This document shows, one piece after another, positions 5,901 through 12,571 of a DNA stretch of 12,575 nucleotides; position 1 is the stretch's first letter; each line of letters opens with the position of its first letter. The notes under the pieces were generated by a model that saw only the letters and a program-made list of their open reading frames with translations, was not told the DNA's origin and searched no databases. Both the position numbers and the translations under genes were made by a program. The stretch is from CAYFVU01 sp964594775 (GTDB lineage Bacteria > Spirochaetota > Spirochaetia > DSM-16054 > Sediminispirochaetaceae). The DNA lies in NCBI GenBank assembly GCA_964594775.1, contig CAZQNO010000072.1:1-12575 (forward strand). Direction: 5' to 3'.

Positions 5901-7133
5901 ATGAAAATATGGATCAAGTATCTTCTGGCCCTTATCGTCGGAATTCTTCTGGGAATATATGTGCTCGAAACGGGGGAAACGGTACAGCAGTCGCTGGACT
6001 TCCTCGCCCGTTTAACGAAGAACATCGGCCGTTACGCCGTCTATCCCCTCGTCTTCTTCTCTCTGAGCTACGCGTCCTACAAGCTCCGCATCGAACAGCG
6101 GCTTTTACGGGTCTACACGAAGACGGCGGTAATTATTCTGGCCTCCGGTCTGCTGCTCACCCTCATCGGGACCGCCGCGGTCTATCTCCTGGCGCCGGAA
6201 CGCATTCCCATTATCGTAGAGACCGACCGGCTCTACTCCTTTCCCGGAGCTGAGGAGATCCTCTTCTCCACCTTCCCGAAAAACCTCTTTCGGATATTCG
6301 CCGGCGAGGGTGACTTTCTCCTTCCTCTCGCCTTCTTCAGCGTCTTTTTGGGCCTCAACTTCTCCTTCGACAAGATCCACACCCGACCGGCGATACAGAT
6401 ATTCGACAGTTTCGGCCGCATCTTCTACCACATGAACCGTTTTATTCTGGAAATACTCGGCTTTGGGCTCATCGTGCTCTCCGCCGCCGCCGTTGTCTCC
6501 CTTCGGACGACTCCGGAGCTCGAGCTCTACAATCAGCTCCTCCTGCTCGTCGGTCTGCTCACCGGCATCGTCGTTCTCGTGGTCTATCCGCTCATCCTCT
6601 ATCTGTTCATCCGGGAGGAGAATCCCTTCAAGTTTCTCTACGCCGTTGCCGCTCCGGCATTGGCGGCCCTGCTTTCGGGAAACGCCTACTTCAGCCTGAG
6701 CCCCCTGGCTCCCCACGTGAAGGAAAACCTCGGGATTCCCCGAAAAATCGGCGCCGCCACCCTGCCTCTCTTCACCCTCTTCGGCAAGGCAGGGACGGCC
6801 ATGGTCAGCAGCGTCACCTTCATCGTCATCGTCCGCTCCTACTCGAGTCTCGGCTTCGGCATCGCCACCCTCCTGTGGGTGCTGGTCTTCAGCCTCCTCA
6901 CCTCTTTTCTCACCGGGTCGGTGCCGGGTCTGGGAGTTGCAGTGTCTTTAGCAACGATGTGCGGGCTCTACGGCCGGGGAATCGAGGACGGTTTTCTCAT
7001 CGTGCAGCCGGTTATTCCTCTGCTCATCAGCTTCGCCGTGCTTTTAGACGTGCTGACTGCGGCCTTAGGCAGCCTCTTGGTGGCCTATTCCGAGCAGAGC
7101 AACAAAAACATTTATCTCAAGGATTATATTTAG
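5901..7133 (+). CDS. DAACS (sodium:dicarboxylate) symporter family protein
   Basis: This 410-residue polytopic membrane protein has the length and shape of dicarboxylate/amino acid:cation symporters (GltP/DctA type): N-terminal helices from residue 5, a re-entrant HP1-like stretch near 248-268, the 'GAATLPL' and 'AGTAM' region of TM7 (284-301), an HP2-like 'GSVPGLG' (339-345) and TM8 near 370-395. Key residues differ from well-studied members. The TM7 motif NMDGT reads GKAGT (295-299), and in TM8 one Asp is kept (Asp383, LLDVL) while the Arg, Asn and second Asp of the D-x-x-R-x-x-x-N-x-x-x-D pattern are replaced. Sodium coupling and the substrate may therefore be atypical. GGGGTAAGG ends 7 nt before the ATG. 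It lies 59 nt after the SDR-like gene and ends 10 nt from the stop of the convergent gene. Confidence 0.8.
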   Translation: MKIWIKYLLALIVGILLGIYVLETGETVQQSLDFLARLTKNIGRYAVYPLVFFSLSYASYKLRIEQRLLRVYTKTAVIILASGLLLTLIGTAAVYLLAPERIPIIVETDRLYSFPGAEEILFSTFPKNLFRIFAGEGDFLLPLAFFSVFLGLNFSFDKIHTRPAIQIFDSFGRIFYHMNRFILEILGFGLIVLSAAAVVSLRTTPELELYNQLLLLVGLLTGIVVLVVYPLILYLFIREENPFKFLYAVAAPALAALLSGNAYFSLSPLAPHVKENLGIPRKIGAATLPLFTLFGKAGTAMVSSVTFIVIVRSYSSLGFGIATLLWVLVFSLLTSFLTGSVPGLGVAVSLATMCGLYGRGIEDGFLIVQPVIPLLISFAVLLDVLTAALGSLLVAYSEQSNKNIYLKDYI

Positions 7134-7143
7134 CTTCTTCGGT

Positions 7144-7881
7144 TTATTCGCCGGGAAGCGGCGGGGCGCCCTCCGGCCGCGGTGCAGCCGGCTCCTCGAT
7201 TACCGCTCTCTCTCCCTTCGGCAGGCGGAACCCAACGGAAAGTGAAATACCCAGATGATCGCTAAAGGGGGTTCCGTCACCGTCCCAGAGATTGTGAATT
7301 GGCAGGTGCACGCCGAAGCGTCCGCTCATATCCACCGAGTTGGTCACCGGTCCGTAGCCGTAGAGAGCACAATAGGGAAGGAAGAACCGCGCTTTTCCGT
7401 AGTAGCCGCTGAGGATCTTCGAGCTGCGCTCGGCATCCAGCCACGTCTTTACCGGAACGGGCAGCTCGAATCCGAAACCGCCGTCCACGACCAGGTGAAA
7501 ATACTTCCTCTGAAAGAAGTCCCATCTCACGGCCGCGTCTAGGAGGGGAACGAAAGTCGTCAGCTCCCTCCACTCGATGTCGGTGAGGACCGGCCGCTCT
7601 TCGCTCTCCTCCCAGCGAAACCGCAAAGTATAGAAGGTGAGGCCAGGCACGATGGCGAGTTTCGCCTCTTGGGAAATCGAGAGGGGAAGCCTGAAGGAAA
7701 AGGTGCTGGCAATGATGTTACCGCTGGAATCGGCCAAGTCCTCTTCGTAGTTTCCTATCCACCGCAGTCCCAGCTCCCATTCTGTAGCCTCCATCTCGAG
7801 GGAGGAGAGGGCCGGCGCCGCGGCGAGAAACAGGGCAAAGAGGAGAATACCTGCCGGTGAGAATGGGGTGCGGGCCTTCAT
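7144..7881 (-). CDS. Secreted protein, possible outer-membrane barrel
   Basis: The 245-residue product starts with a signal peptide (hydrophobic core about 10-22, likely cut near Ala-Leu-Ser 24-26). The mature chain consists of strands rich in aromatic residues ('WELGLRWIGNY', 'FSFRLPLSI', 'AAVRWDFFQRKYFHLVVDGGFGFEL', 'HLGISLSVGFRLP'), suggesting a small barrel, followed by a Pro/Glu/Ala-rich tail (about 228-245). I recognise no named family. GGAG lies 4 nt from the ATG. It starts 24 nt after the proS stop on the same strand and is probably read from the proS promoter. Its stop is only 10 nt from the stop of the convergent transporter, with no terminator between them. Confidence 0.65.
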   Translation of the reverse strand: MKARTPFSPAGILLFALFLAAAPALSSLEMEATEWELGLRWIGNYEEDLADSSGNIIASTFSFRLPLSISQEAKLAIVPGLTFYTLRFRWEESEERPVLTDIEWRELTTFVPLLDAAVRWDFFQRKYFHLVVDGGFGFELPVPVKTWLDAERSSKILSGYYGKARFFLPYCALYGYGPVTNSVDMSGRFGVHLPIHNLWDGDGTPFSDHLGISLSVGFRLPKGERAVIEEPAAPRPEGAPPLPGE

Positions 7882-7905
7882 GGGCTCCAGTATATCACAT
7901 CTTTT

Positions 7906-9339
7906 CTAATATGCCTTGGAGAATACGGCCCGCTGCGCGGCCGGAGCGCCGCACTTGATGCACTTTGCCCCGTCGGGGATCTCCTGCGTAAAAGGGAGAA
8001 CCCGGATAGTCGCCTTGGTATCCTCCTTGATCTGCGCCTCGCAGTCTGCCGAGCCGCACCAGTGAGTGTCGACAAAGCCGCCCGGACCGTCGTTGAAGAG
8101 GGCGACGAAGTCGCCGTAGTTCTGCAGCTCGTGGGTATTGTTCTGCCGCATTTCAAAGGCACGCCGGTAGAGGTTCTGTTGGATCTCTTCCAAGAGCTCC
8201 CCGATCCGTCCGGGGGCCCTTCCTAACTCGATCGGCTCCTTCTCTCCTGTGTCGCGGCGCACGAGGACCACCTTGCCCGACTCAATGTCCCGGGGACCTA
8301 TCTCCACCCGGACAGGAACACCGAGCAGTTCCCACTCGGAGAACTTCCATCCCGGGCTGTTGCCGTCGTCGTCGTCTAACTCCACCTTGTAATCGCCCTT
8401 CATCTTGTCGTAGAGCCCCCGGGCGTAGGCGACGACCTCCTCCTTGTTCTTATTCTTGAAGATGGGGATGATCACCGCCTCGGTGGGGGCGAGTCGGGGC
8501 GGTACGATCAGGCCCTTGTCGTCGGAGTGAGTCATTATGAGGGCGCCGATGAGACGGGTCGAGGTTCCCCAGCTGGTGGCCCAGACGTGGTCGAGCTTTC
8601 CCTCCTTGGTCTGAAAGGTTACGTCGAAGGCCTTGGCGAAGTTCTGCCCCAAGAAGTGGCTCGTGCCGGCCTGCAGGGCCCGCAGGTCCTGCATCATCGC
8701 CTCTATGGCGTAGGTGTCTATGGCGCCGGCGAACTTCTCCGCCGCCGTCTTCTTTCCGGTGAGCACAGGGATGGCCATTGACTCTTCGACAAAGCTTCGG
8801 TAGACCTCCAGCATCCGCAGGGTCTCCTCCTCCGCATCCTCGGCGGTTTCGTGGGCCGTATGCCCCTCCTGCCAGAGGAACTCGGTGGTCCGCAGAAAGA
8901 GCCTGGTCCGTTTTTCCCAGCGCAGCACGTTGGCCCACTGGTTTATCAGGATGGGAAGGTCCCGGTAGGACTGGATCCACTTCTTGTACATCGACCAGAT
9001 GATCGTCTCGGAGGTAGGACGAATGACCAAGGGTTCCTCCAGCTCTTCGCCTCCGGCGTGGGTCACCACGGCGAGCTCGGGAGAAAAGCCCTCCACGTGC
9101 TCGGCCTCCTTCTGAATATAGCTCTGGGGAATGAGCAGAGGGAAGTAGGCATTGCTGTGGCCGGTGGCCTTGAACTTCTCGTCCATGCCCCGCTGCACCG
9201 CCTCCCACAGGGCGTAGCCCCTCGGCCGTATCACCATGCAGCCCTTTACCGGCGAGTAGTCGGCCAGCTTGGCCCGCGTTACAATGTCCACGTACCACTG
9301 GGAGTAGTTTTCCTCTCGGGATGTGATCTTTTCGGCCAT
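7906..9339 (-). CDS. proS: Prolyl-tRNA synthetase, archaeal/eukaryotic type
   Basis: The 477-residue class II synthetase charges tRNA-Pro. Visible motifs are 'RPTSET' (107-112), the motif 2 region 'LRWEKRTRLFLRTTEFLWQEG' (139-159), 'ATSWGTSTRLIGALIMTHSD' (254-273, motif 3), the anticodon-binding domain from about 285, and a C-terminal domain with four Cys (428, 433, 460, 463) and a terminal Tyr. It lacks the large editing insertion found between motifs 2 and 3 of the typical bacterial enzyme, so it is the short archaeal-like form present in some bacteria, including Borrelia. The ATG at 9339 has GAGGT 4-5 nt upstream and gives the usual N-terminus; an ATG 15 codons upstream overlaps the predicted promoter. 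The secreted-protein gene follows by 24 nt. Confidence 0.96.
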   Translation of the reverse strand: MAEKITSREENYSQWYVDIVTRAKLADYSPVKGCMVIRPRGYALWEAVQRGMDEKFKATGHSNAYFPLLIPQSYIQKEAEHVEGFSPELAVVTHAGGEELEEPLVIRPTSETIIWSMYKKWIQSYRDLPILINQWANVLRWEKRTRLFLRTTEFLWQEGHTAHETAEDAEEETLRMLEVYRSFVEESMAIPVLTGKKTAAEKFAGAIDTYAIEAMMQDLRALQAGTSHFLGQNFAKAFDVTFQTKEGKLDHVWATSWGTSTRLIGALIMTHSDDKGLIVPPRLAPTEAVIIPIFKNKNKEEVVAYARGLYDKMKGDYKVELDDDDGNSPGWKFSEWELLGVPVRVEIGPRDIESGKVVLVRRDTGEKEPIELGRAPGRIGELLEEIQQNLYRRAFEMRQNNTHELQNYGDFVALFNDGPGGFVDTHWCGSADCEAQIKEDTKATIRVLPFTQEIPDGAKCIKCGAPAAQRAVFSKAY

Positions 9340-9371
9340 AGCTACCTCGATACCAGTATTAGGGGAATAAA

Positions 9372-9400
9372 ATTGTACTTGCAAGGCGGAGGAAGGTCAA
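9372..9400 (-). promoter_or_regulatory. Promoter of proS
   Basis: On the minus strand TTGACC (9400-9395) and TACAAT (9377-9372) are separated by exactly 17 bp, each five of six to consensus, the best sigma-70-type promoter in the window. Transcription would begin near 9365, leaving about 26 nt before the ATG with GAGGT inside. This rules out the longer proS frame. Confidence 0.65.
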
Positions 9401-9444
9401 GCGGAGAGAAAGGGAAGAGGAGATAGGTGTTTTATATCACCGCA

Positions 9445-9463
9445 TGCGGCTAGTTGAGCCGCA
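9445..9463 (-). terminator. Hairpin over the DUF2259 gene stop
   Basis: TGCGGCT (9445-9451) and AGCCGCA (9457-9463) form a 7-bp stem around a 5-nt loop and include the stop codon at 9450-9452. No T-run follows on the minus strand, and an overlapping palindrome CCGCATGCGG (9440-9449) competes. It could attenuate or protect the 3' end but is not a standard terminator. Confidence 0.3.
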
Positions 9464-10145
9464 GCGTTTCCACCATGTAGCGGATGCTCTTTCCTTCGGC
9501 CTCCCAGCTGTGCTTTTCGACCACGCAGACCAGTCCTCTTTCGTCGGGGGAGAAAAGGACCTGCTTGATCCGGTAGGACATGATTCCTTCGCGCCGGTAG
9601 TCGGGGAGCCCGAGGGTGTAGGCGCGGGTGTTTCCGCTGCGGTCCGTCACCGAGAGATTGATATGGAAGGAGGAGCGCACACCTTCTTCCCGGCCGAATT
9701 TCTGCTGCATGAGGGTGAGGACGTAGGAATCGCCCTTGTAGAAGTCCCGGAACTCCAGCCGCTCCTTGGGTTCGGCCCCGTTTACCAGAAGGTAGACCAC
9801 GCGGCCGGTGGCCAGGTGATCGATCTTATAGCGTTCGGCCAAAGGGCCCATGGTGTGGAACAGTTCGAAGAGGGCGCCGATGCCGTCTTGGCCCGGTTCG
9901 ATCTCCGTGTCGAAGACCTTCTCGCTTGCTCCGCCCTTTACAAAACGGTTTTTTGGTACGTCGACGGCATATATTTCCGCATAAGCTCTCGTATCCTCAC
10001 TGCGTATTCCATACTGCCCGAACATAAAGACGTTGGAATCGGCCGAAAAGCCGAGGTTCACGAACTGCGCAACGTCACCGGCAAAGAGGCCGGCGGGCAG
10101 GAGCACAAGCACAAAGAATAGAGTAAGGCATAGGTATTTTCGCAT
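9450..10145 (-). CDS. DUF2259 family secreted protein
   Basis: The 231-residue product has a signal peptide (hydrophobic 7-20, cleavage after Phe-Ala at 22) and then the block 'DVAQFVNLGFSADSNVFMFGQYG' and 'AYAEIYAVDVPKNRFV', which I recognise as the start of DUF2259, a family of predicted secreted proteins found mainly in spirochaetes. Later segments ('YVLTLMQQKFG', 'SFHINLSVTDRSGNTRAYTLGLPDYRREGIMSYRIKQVLFSPDERGLVCVVEKHSWEAEGKSIRYMVETLRL', here only named in outline) suggest repeated beta-meander strands with one Cys. It is probably periplasmic. GGAGG at 10154-10158 lies about 9 nt before the ATG. It is divergent from the membrane protein at 10245 and shares a 99-nt intergenic region with it. 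Function unknown. Confidence 0.8.
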   Translation of the reverse strand: MRKYLCLTLFFVLVLLPAGLFAGDVAQFVNLGFSADSNVFMFGQYGIRSEDTRAYAEIYAVDVPKNRFVKGGASEKVFDTEIEPGQDGIGALFELFHTMGPLAERYKIDHLATGRVVYLLVNGAEPKERLEFRDFYKGDSYVLTLMQQKFGREEGVRSSFHINLSVTDRSGNTRAYTLGLPDYRREGIMSYRIKQVLFSPDERGLVCVVEKHSWEAEGKSIRYMVETLRLN

Positions 10146-10191
10146 AGCTACAGTCCTCCCACTTTCAATATCGTACGATTCTATCGACAGC

Positions 10192-10239
10192 TGTAGACTT
10201 TTCGTCTATTGATTTTCTCCTCCCGCCCCTTGTAGACTT
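10192..10239. repeat. Direct and inverted repeats in the divergent promoter region
   Basis: TGTAGACTT occurs at 10192-10200 and again at 10231-10239, 39 bp apart. The first copy is also half of an inverted repeat, TAGAC (10194-10198), TTTTC, GTCTA (10204-10208). The second copy overlaps the candidate -10 of the membrane protein gene, so these may be regulator sites for one or both divergent genes. Confidence 0.4.
10209..10238 (+). promoter_or_regulatory. Candidate promoter of the 10245 membrane protein gene
   Basis: TTGATT (10209-10214) and TAGACT (10233-10238) are 18 bp apart, each four of six to consensus. The -10 ends 6 nt before the ATG at 10245 and no Shine-Dalgarno sequence precedes the ATG, so the predicted transcript is leaderless. 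Confidence 0.35.
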
Positions 10240-10244
10240 GCTTC

Positions 10245-11051
10245 ATGACCCACCCTTCGAGGAAGTACCTCGTAGTTATTCCGATTTTCGTCTCCTTTGC
10301 CCTGCTTCTCTCCTACGGCGGAATCTTTACCGGCTTTCTGCTGAAGGGACGGGTCGAGGCGCTCTACTCGGCGGCAAAGGACTTCGTGCCGGTGGTGGCT
10401 CCCCGGACGGTCCTTTTCATGCTCACCCTTCAGGCGGCCTTTTCCGCCGCGGCGATCCTTTCCCTCTATCTTTCCTTTCGCAAGACCCACTCGGCGGAGG
10501 TCTTCTTCTTCCTCTACGGACTGCTGGGCTTTGCCGTGCAGAGCAGCCGTTTCTTCATGGCCCCTGCCGCCCTGGTGGCCCTCTCGGCCTACAGCCTTAT
10601 ACCCCTTACCCGCTTAGTGTACTTCGGCAGAATCTTTACCGCCTTGAGCTTTTTCGCGGCCGGGCTCTTTTCCAACGGCGTTGCCAGTCAGCGCCGAAAC
10701 TTTTTTCTTTCCATGATCCTGCTGGTCTCCTTTATCATCGCCGCCACCATTCCGGTGGATTTTACCTCTATTACCCGGCCCCTCCTCTTTGCCATTGACG
10801 ACAAAATCGGCCTCTCTCTGGCCTTCTACGCCCTCAGCGCCTTCACCGTGCTCAACTTCATCTTTGCCGCCTATAACCATTCAGAGCCGGCCTACCTGCT
10901 GGTTGCTCTTGCGGTTCTCTTCGTTATTACGGGAATGGACCTGATGTTCTACTATCCCCATGGAGTCTGGTCGCTCATCGGGCTGGTTTCGGCCCTCGGC
11001 GGTACCGCCCTCTTCGCAGAAAGGACCCACGAAATCTACCTGTGGATTTAG
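10245..11051 (+). CDS. Polytopic membrane protein of unknown function
   Basis: The 268-residue product has about eight hydrophobic segments (roughly 8-30, 55-77, 85-100, 103-120, 128-143, 153-171, 188-210 and 215-235, with a further one at 240-257) joined by short loops, so it is an integral inner-membrane protein. The longest loop (32-54) follows the first helix. There is no signature I recognise and no attached catalytic domain; the C-terminus (Ala-Glu-Arg-Thr-His-Glu-Ile-Tyr-Leu-Trp-Ile) is short. A sensor-type seven-helix module without an output domain is conceivable but unsupported. It is divergent from the DUF2259 gene and convergent with the dolichol kinase-like gene, 62 nt apart without a clear terminator. 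The ATG is chosen because the first helix follows it directly; no Shine-Dalgarno sequence is visible. Confidence 0.75.
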   Translation: MTHPSRKYLVVIPIFVSFALLLSYGGIFTGFLLKGRVEALYSAAKDFVPVVAPRTVLFMLTLQAAFSAAAILSLYLSFRKTHSAEVFFFLYGLLGFAVQSSRFFMAPAALVALSAYSLIPLTRLVYFGRIFTALSFFAAGLFSNGVASQRRNFFLSMILLVSFIIAATIPVDFTSITRPLLFAIDDKIGLSLAFYALSAFTVLNFIFAAYNHSEPAYLLVALAVLFVITGMDLMFYYPHGVWSLIGLVSALGGTALFAERTHEIYLWI

Positions 11052-11113
11052 ATGAATCCGGGCGGGCGGCGGGAAAGAGAACGTTTTGTGTATATAGGTA
11101 AGGTACCAAGACG

Positions 11114-11722
11114 CTAGAGCAGGTACAGAGCCGCGATCAAGCCGACGCCGAAAGGCATGACCACGTTGTCCAAGTCCCCCAGGTCGAAAGATTCTATAAG
11201 CATCGCCGCGGCGGCCACGACAAACGCGTGGAGGGGATTTTCGAAATAGCGGTAAGTCACGAGAAAAACGGCGGCAAAACAGGCGGCGCTTCCCTCGATG
11301 CTCTTGCTCCTGTTGAAGGGTAGTGACCACTGCCCATAGAGTCTCCCCACAAGGGCGGCGAATCCGTCGCCAAAAGCCAATGCATAGATGGCAATGGTAG
11401 AGACGGGATCGGGATAGAGCATGAGGGCGAGCATCGCCCCTATTGCCAGGGTAACCGGTCCGAGCACGATTCCCCCGGCTCCCGGCCGCGAAGCCCGCAG
11501 GGTAACCGTCGTCACCAGAGGAACACGATAGCCGGCCAGACGCATGAGTTCGGTCCAGGTGTAGAAGAGAACTCCGACGGCCAAAACCGCCATGGTAAGC
11601 GCTATATTATACGCGGCGGCCAGAGGCACGAAGGCCACGGCCATATGAATACTCTTTCGAATAAGTTCGGAATAGGCGTCTCTGCGCCACTGTACTCTTT
11701 CTCTCGGATATGTCAGTTCCAT
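11114..11722 (-). CDS. CTP-dependent dolichol/phytol/DAG kinase-like protein
   Basis: From Met at 11722 the product is 202 residues with about six membrane segments. It shows the marks of the SEC59/DGK1/VTE5 and phosphatidate cytidylyltransferase-like superfamily: 'ELIRKSIHM' near the N-terminus (19-27), 'GPVTLAIG' (88-95), 'ALAFGDGFAALVGRLYG' (114-130), 'NRSKSIEGS' (137-145), and 'ESFDLGDLDNVVMP' (177-190). The conserved Asp/Lys/Glu residues in these loops are the expected nucleotide- and metal-binding groups. The likely reaction is phosphorylation of a polyprenol, phytol-like alcohol or diacylglycerol at the membrane, probably with CTP. A start 4 codons upstream (11734) is possible, but the sigma-54 promoter would start transcription at about 11738, leaving almost no leader for it, while 11722 has TAGG a few bases upstream. 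It may also be read from a sigma-70-like promoter. Confidence 0.82.
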   Translation of the reverse strand: MELTYPRERVQWRRDAYSELIRKSIHMAVAFVPLAAAYNIALTMAVLAVGVLFYTWTELMRLAGYRVPLVTTVTLRASRPGAGGIVLGPVTLAIGAMLALMLYPDPVSTIAIYALAFGDGFAALVGRLYGQWSLPFNRSKSIEGSAACFAAVFLVTYRYFENPLHAFVVAAAAMLIESFDLGDLDNVVMPFGVGLIAALYLL

Positions 11723-11748
11723 TTGCCTACGCATCTCTTGTGTAGAAA

Positions 11749-11765
11749 AGCAGGTTTCGTGCCAA
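11749..11765 (-). promoter_or_regulatory. Sigma-54 (RpoN) promoter of the kinase-like gene
   Basis: On the minus strand the bases read TTGGCACG (11765-11758), AAAC, CTGCT (11753-11749). The invariant GG (11763-11762) and GC (11751-11750) are exactly 10 nt apart, and only one base departs from the YTGGCACG-N4-TTGCW consensus. Transcription would start near 11738, just before the candidate ATGs at 11734 and 11722. Confidence 0.65.
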
Positions 11766-11780
11766 AACCATACTGTTTCT

Positions 11781-11809
11781 ATGATATCAAATAATTCATC
11801 TCTTTACAA
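11781..11809 (-). promoter_or_regulatory. Second, sigma-70-like promoter of the kinase-like gene
   Basis: TTGTAA (11809-11804) and TATCAT (11786-11781) on the minus strand are 17 bp apart, four and five of six to consensus. The -35 sits inside an inverted repeat CTCTT/AAGAG (11800-11804, 11808-11812), a possible operator. The region is AT-rich, so this is weaker than the sigma-54 site. Confidence 0.35.
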
Positions 11810-12040
11810 GAGTTTACATGCTTTGCACGCTCAACCTTAAATGAAAATTCCCCGCAAAAGTATAATATAGTATACAGTGCCTTTCCATTTTCACCACAGT
11901 TTACACGGCAAGGGGCCCGGTGACCCCTGTTCAACTCTAATCACTAATAAACGTAATGTACTTTTCTAAAAAAATCAATAGTATCCAAAGAATTAATTAT
12001 ATTAAAAACGAGAAGAGCTCTGTTTTTTCATGAAAATTTT
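11810..12040. other. AT-rich divergent intergenic region upstream of cheW
   Basis: I found no gene on either strand here. Items seen: an inverted repeat GTATA/TATAC (11860-11864, 11871-11875) containing a perfect TATAAT (11861-11866) but no matching -35; a GC island with AGGGG/CCCCT (11911-11915, 11924-11928) that is not followed by a T-run; a TATATT at 11998-12003; and the 8-bp palindrome AGAGCTCT near 12014-12021. Some of these may serve the divergent cheW and kinase-like promoters. Confidence 0.4.
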
Positions 12041-12058
12041 TATTATCATAGAGGTATG
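12041..12058 (+). promoter_or_regulatory. Likely -10 box and overly close GAGG before cheW
   Basis: TATTAT (12041-12046, five of six to the -10 consensus) ends 9 nt before the cheW ATG at 12056. No convincing -35 lies 16-18 bp upstream. GAGG (12051-12054) is separated from the ATG by one base, too close for normal Shine-Dalgarno use. If this -10 is used, the mRNA starts at or next to the ATG. Confidence 0.3.
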
Positions 12059-12571
12059 AGTGATGAAAAGACCCAGGATGAAGAACTATTAGAAGACGTA
12101 GAGGACGAAGATCTTCAGGCCAACAAGTATCTTCTCTTCAAACTCGGCAGCGAAGTCTACGGGATCAATATCATGACCGTTACCGACATCATCGAGCTGC
12201 AAAAGATCACCGAGGTCCCTGACATGCCGGAATACATCCGGGGCGTGATCAACCTGCGCGGTCAGGTTATTCCCGTAATGGATCTCCGCCTGAGATTCAA
12301 GATGGAGGGAAGGGAATACGACGACCGCACCTGTATCGTCATCGTCAACATCAACGATCAGCCGATCGGCTTTGTGGTGGACACCGTTTCGGAAGTCATC
12401 GATATACCGGAAAAGGATATCGACCCCGCCCCGGATTTCAAAAGCGGAGCCGAGAGAGACAAGTACATCGCCGGCCTCGGCAAGGTCGACAAAGAGGTAA
12501 AGATCCTCTTAGATGCCAAACAAATCGTGGCCCAGGAAGAGCTGAATTCAATTAAGGAGGCGGCCGGGTAA
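12056..12571 (+). CDS. cheW: Chemotaxis coupling protein CheW
   Basis: The 171-residue protein is a single CheW domain that links chemoreceptors to the kinase CheA in the polar receptor array. After an acidic tail (residues 2-20, mostly Glu/Asp) come the characteristic segments 'KYLLFKLGSEVYGINI' (24-39), 'ITEVPDMPEYIRGVINLRGQVIPVMDLRLRF' in outline at 51-81 with the signature Asn-Leu-Arg-Gly (66-69), 'DDRTCIVIVNI' (89-99), 'IGFVVDTVSEVIDI' (104-117) and 'KILLDAKQIV' (149-158). The length is typical and the gene is complete, ending 4 nt before the window edge. The acidic N-terminal extension resembles treponemal CheW as I remember it. The start is the only in-frame Met before the domain. Downstream chemotaxis or motility genes may follow outside the window. 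Confidence 0.95.
   Translation: MSDEKTQDEELLEDVEDEDLQANKYLLFKLGSEVYGINIMTVTDIIELQKITEVPDMPEYIRGVINLRGQVIPVMDLRLRFKMEGREYDDRTCIVIVNINDQPIGFVVDTVSEVIDIPEKDIDPAPDFKSGAERDKYIAGLGKVDKEVKILLDAKQIVAQEELNSIKEAAG

Noticed and set aside
8669..8680. 12-nt match (GCCTGCAGGGCC) to the reverse complement of the 14-bp repeat inside proS
   Set aside because: It is explained by the coding sequence, occurs once and lacks tandem structure; probably coincidence in GC-rich DNA.
7906..9384. 15-codon N-terminal extension of proS
   Set aside because: It would start near or inside the predicted promoter and lacks a ribosome site; the Met at 9339 fits the family N-terminus.
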